Positions 8,436-18,269 of a stretch of 64,000 bases of DNA are shown piece after piece (the stretch's first letter is position 1; each line of letters starts with the position of its first letter). The stretch is from Streptomyces pactum (GTDB lineage Bacteria; Actinomycetota; Actinomycetes; Streptomycetales; Streptomycetaceae). The notes below the pieces were generated by a model that saw only the letters and a list, made by a program, of their open reading frames with translations, ran no database searches and was not told the DNA's origin. The stretch spans positions 3,784,501 through 3,848,500 of the forward strand of contig NZ_CP019724.1 of assembly GCF_002005225.1 (NCBI RefSeq), read 5' to 3'. The translations under genes and the position numbers were made by a program.

Positions 8436-10328
8436 CTACTCGACCTTCGACAACCGCGCCCTGGGCCGCCCCGAGTCCTCGCTGTCGGACTCGTACCGGA
8501 GGTCGTCGCCGACGGGCGTGAGGCGGACGGTGTGGAGGGCCTGGTTGCAGACGCCGCGGTTGTCCTCGGCTCCCACGGCGCTCGCGACGATCTGTTTCTC
8601 CGTCACCTTCTTCAGGGTCAGTACGTCGTCGCAGGTGCCGCCGAAGAGGTCGGTGTGGCGCAGGGTGCCCAGTTGCTCGCCGACCGCGGCCTCGCGGACG
8701 GTCAGGCGGAAGGTGCCGAGGGGCAGGTTGCCCTCGACGGCGATCGCCTGGCCCTCCCAGGTGCCGGCGTAGCGCTCGGGGAGGGGGCGGGGTTCGGCCT
8801 CCCCGCCCGCTCCGGGGTCGGACGGCGCGGTCGCCGACGGGGTGTGGCCGCCGTCGTCGGCGTTGTTGCTGCTCCCGCCGCCCGGCAGCAGGTCGAACAC
8901 GAGGACCGAGCCGACCGTCACCGCCGCCATCGCCCCGGCCACCGCGAGTGCCACGGTGCAGCTCAGCCGCCGGCCGCGCCCGCCGGCGCCCCGGGTGGAG
9001 GACGCCGCGACGGACAGGGCGACCTTGCCCGGCGGCGAGGGGTCGCCGTCCCTCGGCCCGGGGACCGGCGGGGCCGGCGACGGGGGCATCACCGGGGGCG
9101 GTCCGAAGGCACCGGCGGTGGGGACGACCGCCGCACCCGACGCCGGTACTTCCGACCCCGCCGCACCCGACGCCGCCACCACCGGGCCCGCCGCCCCCGG
9201 GCCCGCCACGCCCTCCAAGCCCGCCGCTCCCTCCGGTCCCGCCACCCCCGGGCCCGCCACCCCCGACGCCGCCACCTCCAAGCCCGCCGCCACCTCCGGT
9301 CCCGCCACCTCCGACGTGACCGACGGCCTGCTGAACCCCAGCGGCCCCGACTCCGCCACCTCCGGCACCGCCCCGGCCGCCTCCAGGTTCAGCAGCTCCA
9401 CGGCGCTGCGGCTGACCCGTTCCACCAGCGCCCCCGGCAGCCAGCCGCCGGCCACCAGGCGTGCCGCGCCCTCGGGTGCCAGGCGCCGGGCCACCTCGCC
9501 GGGGGTCGGGCGGGCCGCCGGGTCCTTCGCCAGGCACGCCGCCACCAGGTCCCGCAGCCCTCCGTCGGTCGCCCCGTCCGTCGCGCCGTCCAGGGCGCCG
9601 AGCCGCGGCTCCTCGTGGACGACGTTGTAGAGGAGGGCCGCCGAGGAGTCCCCCGGGAAGGGCGGCGCGCCCATCGCCGCGAAGGCGAGGACGGCGCCCA
9701 GCGAGAACACGTCGGCCGCGCCCGTGACGCCCTTGCCGAGGATCTGCTCGGGGGACATGTAGCCGGGCGAGCCGATCGAGACGCCCGTCGAGGTCAGTGA
9801 GGCGGTGCCTTGCCCGGACCCGGACCCGGTCCGGGAGGTGCCCCCGACGGCGCGGGCGATGCCGAAGTCGATCAGGAGCGGTCCGTCGAGGGTGAGCAGG
9901 ACGTTGGACGGCTTCACGTCCCGGTGGACGAGGCCCAGCTCGTGCACCGCCGCCAGCGCCTCGCCGAGACCCGCGCCGAGTGCCCGTACCGAGTGGGCCG
10001 GCAGCGGGCCGCCGTCCGCGACCGCCGCCGTCAGGGAGGGGCCGGCCACGTACCCGGTGGCGACCCACGGCACGCGCGCCTCGGGGTCCGCGTCCAGTAC
10101 GGGCGCGGTCCAGGAGCCGCCCACCCGCCGGGCGGCGTCCACCTCGCGCCGGAACCGGGCCCGGAACTCCTCGTCGAGTGCGAAGTGCGGGTGCACGATC
10201 TTCACGGCGACCGTGCGGCCGCCCGCGCTGCGGCCGAGGTAGACCCGGCCCATGCCGCCGGAGCCCAGCCGGCCGAGCAGCCGGTAGGGCCCCACGACGG
10301 CGGGTTCGTCGACATCGAGCGGCCGCAT
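8436..10328 (-). CDS. receptor-type Ser/Thr protein kinase
   Basis: ATG 10328 (MRPLDVDEPAVVGPYRLLGR) starts a 630-residue protein. The kinase domain spans about 13-270, with glycine loop GSGGMGRVYLG, AVKIVHPH lysine, catalytic loop HRDVKPSNVLL from H135 and DFGIAR. All catalytic residues are present. A low-complexity Val/Ala/Gly/Pro linker (about 335-400) is encoded by degenerate tandem DNA repeats. One membrane helix lies around 455-480. The extracellular C-terminal domain (about 505-630) starts ERYAGTWEGQ, carries two cysteines (GGTCDD and RGVCNQ) and looks like a small beta-barrel sensor. It converges with the EccC-like gene, 10 bp apart. The signal it senses is unknown. Confidence 0.92.
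   Translation of the reverse strand: MRPLDVDEPAVVGPYRLLGRLGSGGMGRVYLGRSAGGRTVAVKIVHPHFALDEEFRARFRREVDAARRVGGSWTAPVLDADPEARVPWVATGYVAGPSLTAAVADGGPLPAHSVRALGAGLGEALAAVHELGLVHRDVKPSNVLLTLDGPLLIDFGIARAVGGTSRTGSGSGQGTASLTSTGVSIGSPGYMSPEQILGKGVTGAADVFSLGAVLAFAAMGAPPFPGDSSAALLYNVVHEEPRLGALDGATDGATDGGLRDLVAACLAKDPAARPTPGEVARRLAPEGAARLVAGGWLPGALVERVSRSAVELLNLEAAGAVPEVAESGPLGFSRPSVTSEVAGPEVAAGLEVAASGVAGPGVAGPEGAAGLEGVAGPGAAGPVVAASGAAGSEVPASGAAVVPTAGAFGPPPVMPPSPAPPVPGPRDGDPSPPGKVALSVAASSTRGAGGRGRRLSCTVALAVAGAMAAVTVGSVLVFDLLPGGGSSNNADDGGHTPSATAPSDPGAGGEAEPRPLPERYAGTWEGQAIAVEGNLPLGTFRLTVREAAVGEQLGTLRHTDLFGGTCDDVLTLKKVTEKQIVASAVGAEDNRGVCNQALHTVRLTPVGDDLRYESDSEDSGRPRARLSKVE
9133..9320. repeat. degenerate GC-rich tandem repeats in the kinase linker
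   Basis: The stretch is built from repeated units such as CCCGCCACC, GACGCCGCC and GGGCCCGCC. On the minus strand it encodes the alternating VAGPGVAGPE, VAASG and GLEVA-type linker. It is probably a slippage-prone spacer whose length varies between strains. Confidence 0.6.
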
Positions 10329-10402
10329 GGCGCCCACCCCTCCCCCGTACGCCGGTACCTGGAAGCAGGGTAGTGGGCCGCCCCCACCAGGGCCCCGGTG
10401 AT

Positions 10403-11260
<858 letters not shown>

Positions 11261-11355
11261 CTAGCCCTCCCCCGGTATCCGCCCATCGCCGACCCCCGGC
11301 GTGAGCCGAACGGCCGAGGCGTTCAAACATACGGGTGAAGTGATCTTGACCTCTG

Positions 11356-11383
11356 TTGCGCTCGGGGGCCTGCGTGCTAGGCT
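11356..11383 (+). promoter_or_regulatory. candidate promoter and long 5' leader of the cold-shock gene
   Basis: TTGCGC (11356-11361) and TAGGCT (11378-11383), 16 bp apart, form a plausible vegetative promoter. The predicted start near 11390 leaves a 5' leader of about 150 bases before ATG 11543. Long structured leaders are typical of cold-shock mRNAs, where they control translation and stability with temperature. The leader holds no ORF of interest. Confidence 0.5.
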
Positions 11384-11542
11384 CACAGCAAGTTGCAGTT
11401 TGGTTTCCCTTGCAGTACAGAGCCTGCGGAGCATGTGACCGCGGGCTCTCGTCGTTCTCAGACGTATGCAGTTGTGCAGCATTCCAGTCTTCACACTTGC
11501 TGGTTCTGGAGCAGGGCAACCCTTTGGGCCCAAGGAGGGCTT

Positions 11543-11746
11543 ATGGCTACCGGAACCGTGAAGTGGTTCAACGCCGAAAAGGGCTTTGGTTTCATCGCCC
11601 AGGAAGGCGGCGGCCCGGACGTCTTCGTCCACTACTCCGCGATCAACGCTCAGGGATTCCGTTCCCTCGAGGAGAACCAGCAGGTGTCCTTCGACGTCAC
11701 GCAGGGTCCGAAGGGCCCGCAGGCGGAGAATGTCACTCCTGTCTGA
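11543..11746 (+). CDS. cold-shock protein (CspA family)
   Basis: This 67-residue single-domain cold-shock protein starts at ATG 11543 after an AAGGAGG ribosome binding site. RNP-1 is KGFGFIAQ and RNP-2 is DVFVHYSAI, both complete. The [18 protein letters not shown] opening is the standard Streptomyces form. It binds single-stranded nucleic acid and acts as an RNA chaperone. The gene is monocistronic, with a long leader upstream and a strong hairpin terminator just downstream at 11763. Confidence 0.97.
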   Translation: MATGTVKWFNAEKGFGFIAQEGGGPDVFVHYSAINAQGFRSLEENQQVSFDVTQGPKGPQAENVTPV

Positions 11747-11762
11747 TTGACAGCAGTACCCA

Positions 11763-11797
11763 AGGAGCCCCGCGCCGTTTTCGGCGACGGGGCTCCT
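11763..11797 (+). terminator. hairpin terminator of the cold-shock gene
   Basis: AGGAGCCCCG (11763-11772) pairs with CGGGGCTCCT (11788-11797), and inside it CGCCG pairs with CGGCG around a TTTT loop. This gives a 15-bp stem with one bulged A. It begins 16 bases after the stop codon. Confidence 0.9.
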
Positions 11798-11876
11798 GCC
11801 CTTTCCGCGTGCCCGGTGAATCCCGCTGGCAGTGCCTGCCACCAGGGCTGTCAGTGCCTGCCACTAGGGTCCCGCC

Positions 11877-12520
11877 ATGACCGACGACACCGGCTTCCTG
11901 GACACCACCCGGACCTTCTACGACACCATCGCCGAGGACTACGCGGACCACTTCCGCTCCACGGGCGCCGGCACCCCGCTGGACCGGGCGCTGATGGGCG
12001 CCTTCGCCGAGCTGGTGGGGCCGCGGGGGCAGGTGGCCGACCTCGGCTGCGGGCCCGGACGGGTCACCGCCCACCTCGCCTCGCTCGGCCTGCGGGTCTT
12101 CGGCCTCGACCTCTCCGCCTCGATGCTCGCGGTCGCCCGCCGCGAGAACCCGGACCTGCGGTTCGAGCAGGGCTCCATGCTGGAGCTGGACCTGCCCGAC
12201 GGCGCCCTGGCGGGGGCGTCTCCTGGTACTCGTCCATCCACACGCCGTGGGAGCGGCTGCCGGACCTCTTCGAGGAGGTGCGGCGCGTGCTGGCCCCGAG
12301 CGGGCATCTGCTCCTCGCCTTCCAGGTCGGCGACGAGCCCCACCGCCCCGACCGCCCGTTCGGCCACCCGGTCGCCCTGGACTTCCAGCGGCGGCGGCCC
12401 GGGCCGATGGCGGAGCTGCTGGAGCAGGCCGGCTTCACGGTGCTGTCGCGGACGGTGCGGGTGCAGGAGGAGGACACCTCCACGAAGGTGCCGCAGGCGT
12501 GCCTGATCGCCCGCCGCTGA
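11877..12520 (+). pseudogene. class I SAM-dependent methyltransferase, frameshifted
   Basis: From ATG 11877 the protein reads as a class I methyltransferase: TRTFYDTIAEDYADHF, motif I VADLGCGPGRVTAHL, motif II FGLDLSASMLAVARRE and an LPDGALAG segment. Near 12212-12218 (CGGGGGCG) the frame is lost. The -1 frame continues the fold exactly where expected, with SWYSSIHTPWERLPDLFEEV, LAPSGHLLLAFQVGDEP and KVPQACLIARR, ending TGA 12518-12520. One missing base restores a normal protein of about 214 residues. The target is unknown. Both halves look well conserved, so the break is recent or a sequencing error. Confidence 0.75.
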
Positions 12521-12535
12521 GACCGGCCGGCGCTC

Positions 12536-14464
12536 CTACCCCCCGTACAGCGCCTCCACGGAGTCCGCGAAGTCCCGCATGATCACCTCGCGCCGGAGCT
12601 TCATCGACGGGGTCAGGTGTCCCTCCCACTCCGTGAAGTCCCTCGGCAGGACGGCGAAGCGGCGGATGGACTCCGGGCGGGAGACGAGCTTGTTGGCCTC
12701 GTCCACCGCGCGCTGGAGCACCGCCAGGACCTCCTCGTCGTCGGTCAGCAGCTCCGGCGGCACCGGGTGCTTGCCGTTCATGCGGCGCCAGTGGCTGACG
12801 CCGTCGGGGTCGAGGGTGAACAGGGCGGAGACGTAGGGGCGGCGGTCGCCCAGCACGATGCACTGGGAGATCAGGGGGTGGGAGCGCAGCCAGTCCTCCA
12901 GCGGGGCCGGGGCCACGCTCTTGCCGCCCGCGGTGATCAGCAGCTCCTTCTTGCGGCCGGTGATCGTCAGGTACCCCTCGTCGTCCAGGCGGCCGATGTC
13001 GCCGGTGGCGAACCAGCCGTCGGGCGCGGCCTGGACGACACCGCCCGCCTGCGGGTCCCAGTAGCCGTGCAGGACCTGGTCGCCGGCGACCAGGATCTCG
13101 CCGTCGGCGGCGATCCGCACGCGGGTGCCGGGCAGCGGCCAGCCGACCGTGCCCAGGCGCGGCTTCAGCGGGGGCGTCACCGTCGCGGCGGCCGTGGTCT
13201 CGGTGAGGCCGTAGCCCTCGAAGATCTCGATGCCGGCCCCGGCGTAGAAGGCGGCCAGGCGGCGGCCGAGCGGTGAGCCGCCGCAGATGACGTACCGGAC
13301 CCGGCCGCCCATGGCGGACCTGATCTTGCGGTAGACGAGGGGGTCGTAGAAGGAGCGGGCGGTCCTCAGGGCGCGGCCCGGGCCGCCGCCCGCGCCCGTC
13401 TGGCGGGCCTCCATGGCCTCGCCGTAGCGCACGGCCACCGAGACGGCGCGGTCGAAGGCGGAGGCCCGGCCGCCCGACTCGGCCTTGGCGCGGGCGCTGT
13501 TGAAGACCTTCTCCAGCATGTACGGGATGGTGAGGAGGCAGGTCGGGCGGAAGGCCGCCAGGTCCGGGAGCAGGTCCTTGGGTTTCAGGCTCGGCGCGTG
13601 GCCGAGGCGGACCCGGGCGCGGACGCAGGCCACGGCGACCATGCGGCCGAAGACGTGGGACATCGGGAGGAAGAGCAGGATCGAGGGCTCCTCGCCCGTC
13701 TTCGCCTTGAAGACCGGGTAGAGCAGCTCGATCGCGTTGTCGACCTCGGCGAAGAAGTTGCCGTGGGTCAGCGCGCAGCCCTTCGGGCGGCCGGTGGTGC
13801 CCGAGGTGTAGACGAGGGTGGCGAGCGTGCTCGGGCTCAGCATGCCCCGGCGTACTTCGACCTCCGCGTCCGGCACCCGCGCGCCCAGCTCCGCGAGCCG
13901 CTCGACGTGCCCCTTCTCCATGACCCACAGGTGCTTGAGGTCGGGGATGCGGTCCAGCTCGGGACCGAGGGCCGCGGCCTGCGCGGAGGTCTCGGTCACC
14001 AGGGTGACCGCGCCGGAGTTCTGAAGGATCCAGCGGGTCTGGAAGAGGGACGAGGTCGGGTAGACGGGGACGGTGACCAGCCCGGCCGCCCACGCGGCGA
14101 AGTCCAGCAGTGTCCACTCGTACGTCGTCCGGGCCATGATCGCGATGCGGTCGCCCGGCGTCAGGCCCTCGGCGATCATGCCCTTGGCCACGGCCAGCAC
14201 CTGCTCGGCGAACCCGGCCGCCGTCACGTCGGACCAGTCGCCGTCCGGCGACCTGCGGCTGAGGACCACCCGGCCCGGCACCGCGGCCGCGTTGTCGAAG
14301 GGCAGGTCGGCGAGCGAGCCGCGCCGTACCGGCGGGGCGAGCGGCGGTACGTACGCCTCCCGCACGGCCCCGTCCAGCCGCCGCGTCTCGGGCGCCACCA
14401 GGGTGGGACCGGGCGAGTCGGCGTAGGCGGCGGACGCGGCGAAGGAGGGAAGCGGGGTGGACAC
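12536..14464 (-). CDS. long-chain fatty-acid--CoA ligase (AMP-binding)
   Basis: GTG 14464 is chosen because AGGAG lies eight bases upstream and the sequence before it is not protein-like. The 642-residue product is an ANL-superfamily acyl-CoA synthetase of the FadD15 type. The P-loop motif is LVYTSGTTGRPKGCALTHGN, followed by GYGLTETTA and, near the C-terminus, the TGDIGRLDDEGYLTITGRKK hinge and core. It adenylates long-chain fatty acids and loads them on CoA in the cytosol. It lies next to a thiolase on the same strand, with a 249-bp gap, fitting fatty-acid activation and degradation. It converges with the methyltransferase gene 15 bp away. Confidence 0.92.
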   Translation of the reverse strand: MSTPLPSFAASAAYADSPGPTLVAPETRRLDGAVREAYVPPLAPPVRRGSLADLPFDNAAAVPGRVVLSRRSPDGDWSDVTAAGFAEQVLAVAKGMIAEGLTPGDRIAIMARTTYEWTLLDFAAWAAGLVTVPVYPTSSLFQTRWILQNSGAVTLVTETSAQAAALGPELDRIPDLKHLWVMEKGHVERLAELGARVPDAEVEVRRGMLSPSTLATLVYTSGTTGRPKGCALTHGNFFAEVDNAIELLYPVFKAKTGEEPSILLFLPMSHVFGRMVAVACVRARVRLGHAPSLKPKDLLPDLAAFRPTCLLTIPYMLEKVFNSARAKAESGGRASAFDRAVSVAVRYGEAMEARQTGAGGGPGRALRTARSFYDPLVYRKIRSAMGGRVRYVICGGSPLGRRLAAFYAGAGIEIFEGYGLTETTAAATVTPPLKPRLGTVGWPLPGTRVRIAADGEILVAGDQVLHGYWDPQAGGVVQAAPDGWFATGDIGRLDDEGYLTITGRKKELLITAGGKSVAPAPLEDWLRSHPLISQCIVLGDRRPYVSALFTLDPDGVSHWRRMNGKHPVPPELLTDDEEVLAVLQRAVDEANKLVSRPESIRRFAVLPRDFTEWEGHLTPSMKLRREVIMRDFADSVEALYGG

Positions 14465-14501
14465 GGGCGGCTCCTGGGACGTGCAGCGGCGAGACTGCTC
14501 T

Positions 14502-14528
14502 GCTGTCACTGCTTCGCTGTCACTGCTT
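14502..14528. repeat. 14-bp tandem duplication upstream of the acyl-CoA ligase
   Basis: GCTGTCACTGCTT occurs at 14502-14514 and again at 14516-14528 with a C between. It lies 38 bp upstream of the ligase start and may be part of its control region. The rest of the 14465-14713 gap shows nothing further. Confidence 0.5.
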
Positions 14529-14713
14529 GCTGCGTGACGTGGCTGCATGACGTACGTGCCTCGGGCGCCGAGGCGTTCATCGCCGGGGTCCGCGGACATG
14601 GGGTACCGGCGGTCGGTCCCGGGATCGTACGGGGCCCTGGTGGGGAGTTGGTGCGGGTTCCGGGATGGTCCCGCGCCGGAGGTGTGCAGTCTCGGGGGTT
14701 ACCTGCCAGTAGG

Positions 14714-16000
14714 TCACGTTCGTTCCAGTATGGCCGTGACGCCCTGGCCGCCCGCCGCGCAGACCGAGATCAGTCCGCGTCCCGGGCCCTCGCGCTCGGC
14801 GAGCAGTGTGGCCAGCGTCGCCACGATGCGGGCGCCGGTCGCGGCGAAAGGGTGGCCGGTGGCGAGGGAGGACCCGGCCACGTTCAGGCGGGCCCGGTCC
14901 ACCGGGGCCAGGCCCCGCTTCTCCCAGGCCGCCAGCGTGGCCAGCACCTGGGAGGCGAACGCCTCGTGGATCTCGACCAGGTCGAAGTCCTCGATCCCGA
15001 GCCCGGCACGCTCCAGCATGCGCGGCACCGCGTACGCCGGCGCCATCAGCAACCCGTCCTCGCCGCCCGCCACATCACCGCCGGCGAAGTCCACGGCCGC
15101 CGTCTCGTACGCCGTCAGGTAAGCGAGGGGCTCCAGCCCGCGCGCCTCGGCCCACTCCTCGCCGGCCAGCAGCACCGTCGCCGCGCCGTCCGTCAGGGGT
15201 GTGGAGTTGCCCGCCGTCATCGTGGGGCCGGGTCCCTGGAGGCCGAAAACCGGTCGCAGCGCGGCGAGTTCCTCCACCGTCGAGCCGGGGCGGAGGTTCT
15301 GGTCGCGGGCCAGGCCCCGAAAGGGGATCACCAGGTCCTGGAAGAGGCCGCGTTCGTACGCGGCCGCCAGCCGCCGGTGGCTCGTGGCGGCCAGTTCGTC
15401 CTGGGCCTCGCGGGTGACGCCCCAGGCCCGGGCGGTGACCGCGGCGTGCTCGCCCATCGACAGGCCGGTGCGCGGTTCGGCGTTGCGCGGGATGTCGGGG
15501 ACCAGGTGGCCCGGGCGGACCTTGGCCAGCGCCTTCAGCCGGGCGCCGGGGGACTTCGCCCGACGGGCCTCCAGCAGCACGCGGCGCAGGGTGTCGTTGA
15601 CGCCGAGGGGCGCGTCGCTCGCCGTGTCCGCGCCGCCCGCGACGGCCGACTCGGTCTGCCCGAGGGCGATCTTGTTGGCGGCGGCGATCACCGCCTGGAG
15701 GCCGGTGCCGCAGGCCTGCTGGACGTCGTACGCGGGAGTGCGCGGGTCCAGGGCCGAGCCGAGGACGGTCTCGCGGGCGAGGTTGAAGTCGCGGCTGTGC
15801 TTGAGGACCGCGCCCGCGACGAACTCGCCCACGGCGCCCGGCCCCTTCAGGCCGTAGCGCTCGACCAGGCCGTCGAGGGCGGCGGTGAGCATCTCCTGGT
15901 TGGAGGCGGTGGCGTACGGCCCGTCGGAGCGGGCGAAGGGGAGGCGTGCGCCGCCGATGACGGCCACGCGACGCGTCGGCTGCGGTGCCAGAGGGCTCAT
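14714..16000 (-). CDS. acetyl-CoA C-acyltransferase (thiolase, FadA2-like)
   Basis: This 428-residue thiolase starts at ATG 16000. The nucleophilic cysteine is in VQQACGTGLQAVIAA, and the second active-site region has GHPFAATGAR and ISVCAAGGQGV, so His and the acid/base Cys are present. NSTPLTDGAATVLLAG is also typical. It cleaves or forms the beta-keto bond of 3-ketoacyl-CoA. It is transcribed divergently from the FabG/MaoC pair at 16099, with two inverted repeats in the 98-bp gap. The set matches mycobacterial fadA2-fabG4-htdX, so a role in beta-oxidation or acyl-CoA remodelling is likely. Confidence 0.93.
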   Translation of the reverse strand: MSPLAPQPTRRVAVIGGARLPFARSDGPYATASNQEMLTAALDGLVERYGLKGPGAVGEFVAGAVLKHSRDFNLARETVLGSALDPRTPAYDVQQACGTGLQAVIAAANKIALGQTESAVAGGADTASDAPLGVNDTLRRVLLEARRAKSPGARLKALAKVRPGHLVPDIPRNAEPRTGLSMGEHAAVTARAWGVTREAQDELAATSHRRLAAAYERGLFQDLVIPFRGLARDQNLRPGSTVEELAALRPVFGLQGPGPTMTAGNSTPLTDGAATVLLAGEEWAEARGLEPLAYLTAYETAAVDFAGGDVAGGEDGLLMAPAYAVPRMLERAGLGIEDFDLVEIHEAFASQVLATLAAWEKRGLAPVDRARLNVAGSSLATGHPFAATGARIVATLATLLAEREGPGRGLISVCAAGGQGVTAILERT

Positions 16001-16030
16001 CTCGACCTGCTCCTCACCCGTGACATAGGC

Positions 16031-16060
16031 TTACCTCCGGTAACCTTACTCCAGAGTAAG
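16031..16060. promoter_or_regulatory. two adjacent inverted repeats between divergent thiolase and fabG genes
   Basis: TTACC-TCC-GGTAA (16031-16043) is followed one base later by CTTACT-CCAG-AGTAAG (16045-16060). The pair lies in the divergent promoter and looks like a TetR-family operator. The TetR gene at 18257-19030 is a natural candidate to bind it. Confidence 0.6.
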
Positions 16061-16098
16061 CACTGTGGACACGACAGAGTCGTTGGGGAGACAGGACA

Positions 16099-17394
16099 AT
16101 GGCCGACCGCTATCTGAGCTTCACCGGCACCGCGCCCGGCCGTTTCCTCACCCGCCGGCTGGGGCTGCCGCAACCCGCCCCCCTCGAACGCCGCTCGCTC
16201 GACGGCGGCCTGCTGCACCTCACGGCCGGCCGGACGGACCTCGGCCTCGCCCCCGTACTGGCCCGCACGGGACTCGGCCCGGACGACACCGGCCGCCCCG
16301 CCGCCGTCGTCCTCGACGCGACCGGCGTCCGGGACGTCGGCTCGCTCGCCGGGGTGCACGCCGCGCTGCACCCCGTCGTGGGGTCCGTGGCCGCGAGCGG
16401 CCGGGTGGTGGTGCTCGGTGCCCCGCTCGACCCGGCCGACCACCACCAGGCCGCCGCCCAGCAGGCGCTGGAGGGTTTCACGCGCTCGCTCGGCAAGGAG
16501 ATCGGGCGGGGCAGGACGGTCAACCTCGTCCGGCTCACCGACGCCGAAGCCGCCGAGTCCACTCTGCGCTTCCTCCTCTCCCCCGCCTCCGCCTACGTCA
16601 GCGGCCAGGTCATCGGGGTCGGTCCCGCCGAGACCCCGGTCACCGCCCCCGACGACTGGGACCTCCCCCTCGCCGGGCGCACCGCGCTGGTGACCGGCGC
16701 CGCGCGCGGCATCGGCGCGGCGGTCGCCGGAACGCTGGCCGGACAGGGCGCCCACGTCGTCGTCCTCGACGTGCCACCGGCCGAGGAGGAGGCACGGAAG
16801 GTCGCCGAGCGCCTCGGCGGCTCCGCCCTCGCCCTCGACGTCACCGCCGCCGACGCGGGCGACCGCATCGCCGCCGCCCTGCCCGGCGGACTCGACGTCC
16901 TGATCCACAACGCGGGCATCACACGTGACCGGCGCCTGGTCAACATGCCCGCCGAACGCTGGAGTTCCGTCCTCGACGTCAACCTCGCGAGCGTGCTGCG
17001 CACCACGGACGCGCTGCTCGCGGCGGGGGCGGTGAACCGGGGCGGCCGGATCGTGGCGACCGCCTCGATCGCGGGCCTCGCGGGCAACGCGGGCCAGACC
17101 AACTACGGTGCCGGCAAGGCGGGGATCGTCGGTCTGGTCCGCTCCCTCGCGCCGCGCGCGCTCGCCGGGCACGGGGTGACGGTGAACGCGGTCGCGCCGG
17201 GGTTCATCGAGACGAGGATGACCGCGGCGGTCCCCCTGTTCATCCGCGAGGCCGGCCGCCGCATGAACTCCCTCGCCCAGGGCGGCCTGCCGGTCGACGT
17301 CGCCGAGACCACCGCCTGGCTCGCGCACCCGGCCTCGGGCGCGGTCAACGGCCAGGTCGTACGGGTCTGCGGCCAGAGCCTGCTGGGGGCGTGA
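16099..17394 (+). CDS. high-molecular-weight 3-oxoacyl reductase (FabG4 type)
   Basis: At 431 residues this is far longer than ordinary FabG (about 250). It has an N-terminal flavodoxin-like Rossmann domain (about 1-190) and a C-terminal short-chain dehydrogenase domain (about 192-431), the architecture of HMwFabG/FabG4. In the second domain, GRTALVTGAARGIG binds the cofactor; IHNAGIT, TASIAGLAGNAG and YGAGK give the N-S-Y-K catalytic set. FabG4 enzymes reduce 3-oxoacyl-CoA with NADH. The stop overlaps the start of the MaoC gene (GTGATGA), so the two are coupled. Together they would catalyse successive reduction and dehydration or the reverse. Confidence 0.9.
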   Translation: MADRYLSFTGTAPGRFLTRRLGLPQPAPLERRSLDGGLLHLTAGRTDLGLAPVLARTGLGPDDTGRPAAVVLDATGVRDVGSLAGVHAALHPVVGSVAASGRVVVLGAPLDPADHHQAAAQQALEGFTRSLGKEIGRGRTVNLVRLTDAEAAESTLRFLLSPASAYVSGQVIGVGPAETPVTAPDDWDLPLAGRTALVTGAARGIGAAVAGTLAGQGAHVVVLDVPPAEEEARKVAERLGGSALALDVTAADAGDRIAAALPGGLDVLIHNAGITRDRRLVNMPAERWSSVLDVNLASVLRTTDALLAAGAVNRGGRIVATASIAGLAGNAGQTNYGAGKAGIVGLVRSLAPRALAGHGVTVNAVAPGFIETRMTAAVPLFIREAGRRMNSLAQGGLPVDVAETTAWLAHPASGAVNGQVVRVCGQSLLGA

Positions 17395-18269
17395 TGACCA
17401 CCACGGCCCCCACGACCACCACGCTGACCGGCGTCCCCGCCCTCCCGCCGCTGCTCCTGCGCGGCGCCCTGCTGTCGCCCCTCAAGCGCCCCCGCCCGGA
17501 CGCCGGGTTCCCCCGTACCCGGCTGGTACTGCCCGGCCTGCGGGTGGACCTCGCGCGGCTGGCCGCGTACGAGAGGGTGTGCGGTATGCCGACCGGGGCG
17601 GACGCCCTCCCGCTGACGTACCCGCACGTCCTGGGCTTCCCGGCGACCATGCGGCTGATGAGCGGCCGGGACTTCCCACTGCCGCTGCTCGGGCTCGTCC
17701 ACACGTCGATCGACCTCACCCGGCGGGCCGTCATGCCCGCGACCGCCGAGTACGAACTCACCACGTACGTCGGGGGCCTGGCGCCGCACCGGCGCGGCAC
17801 GGAGGCCACGGTCGTGACGGAGGTACGGGCCGGCGCGGACCTCGTGTGGGAGTCACGCAGCACGTACCTGGCCCGGCACCGGACGGCCGGGGGCCCGGCC
17901 GCGGAGGGGCGCGAACCCGCCGACCCGGCCGCCCGGCCCCTGCCCGAGCGCGCCCGATGGCGCCTCGCCCACGACGTCGGACGGCGCTACGCCGCCGCGT
18001 CCGGTGACCGCAACCCGATCCACCTGCACCCGCTCACCGCCCGCCTGTTCGGCTTCCCGCGCGCCATCGCGCACGGCATGTGGACCGTGGCCCGGTGCCT
18101 CGCCGAGCACGGGACGCCGGACGCGGCCGTGGCGCGGGCCCGGTTCCGGGCGCCGGTGCTGCTGCCGGGGACGGTGACGTACGGGGCCGGGGACGGGCGA
18201 TTCGAACTGCGCGACGGTGAGGGTCGGCGGCTGCACGTCTCCGGCGAGGTCGGGCCCTACCCGGCCTGA
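17394..18269 (+). CDS. MaoC-like (R)-specific enoyl hydratase (HtdX type)
   Basis: The start at ATG 17394 lies inside the fabG stop region; a GTG three bases earlier is an alternative. The 291-residue product has a double hot-dog arrangement. An N-terminal half (about 30-150) lacks catalytic residues. The C-terminal half has the hydratase 2 motif RYAAASGDRNPIHLHPLTAR with catalytic Asp and His, then FGFPRAIAHGMWTVARCL. It hydrates trans-2-enoyl thioesters to (R)-3-hydroxyacyl products. Gene order fabG4-htdX with a divergent thiolase is the same as in mycobacteria. Its 3' end overlaps the convergent TetR gene by 13 bp. Confidence 0.9.
   Translation: MTTTAPTTTTLTGVPALPPLLLRGALLSPLKRPRPDAGFPRTRLVLPGLRVDLARLAAYERVCGMPTGADALPLTYPHVLGFPATMRLMSGRDFPLPLLGLVHTSIDLTRRAVMPATAEYELTTYVGGLAPHRRGTEATVVTEVRAGADLVWESRSTYLARHRTAGGPAAEGREPADPAARPLPERARWRLAHDVGRRYAAASGDRNPIHLHPLTARLFGFPRAIAHGMWTVARCLAEHGTPDAAVARARFRAPVLLPGTVTYGAGDGRFELRDGEGRRLHVSGEVGPYPA

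Noticed and set aside
11346..11351. TTGACC as -35 of the cold-shock promoter
   Set aside because: It is 26 bp from the TAGGCT -10, too far; TTGCGC at 16 bp is preferred.
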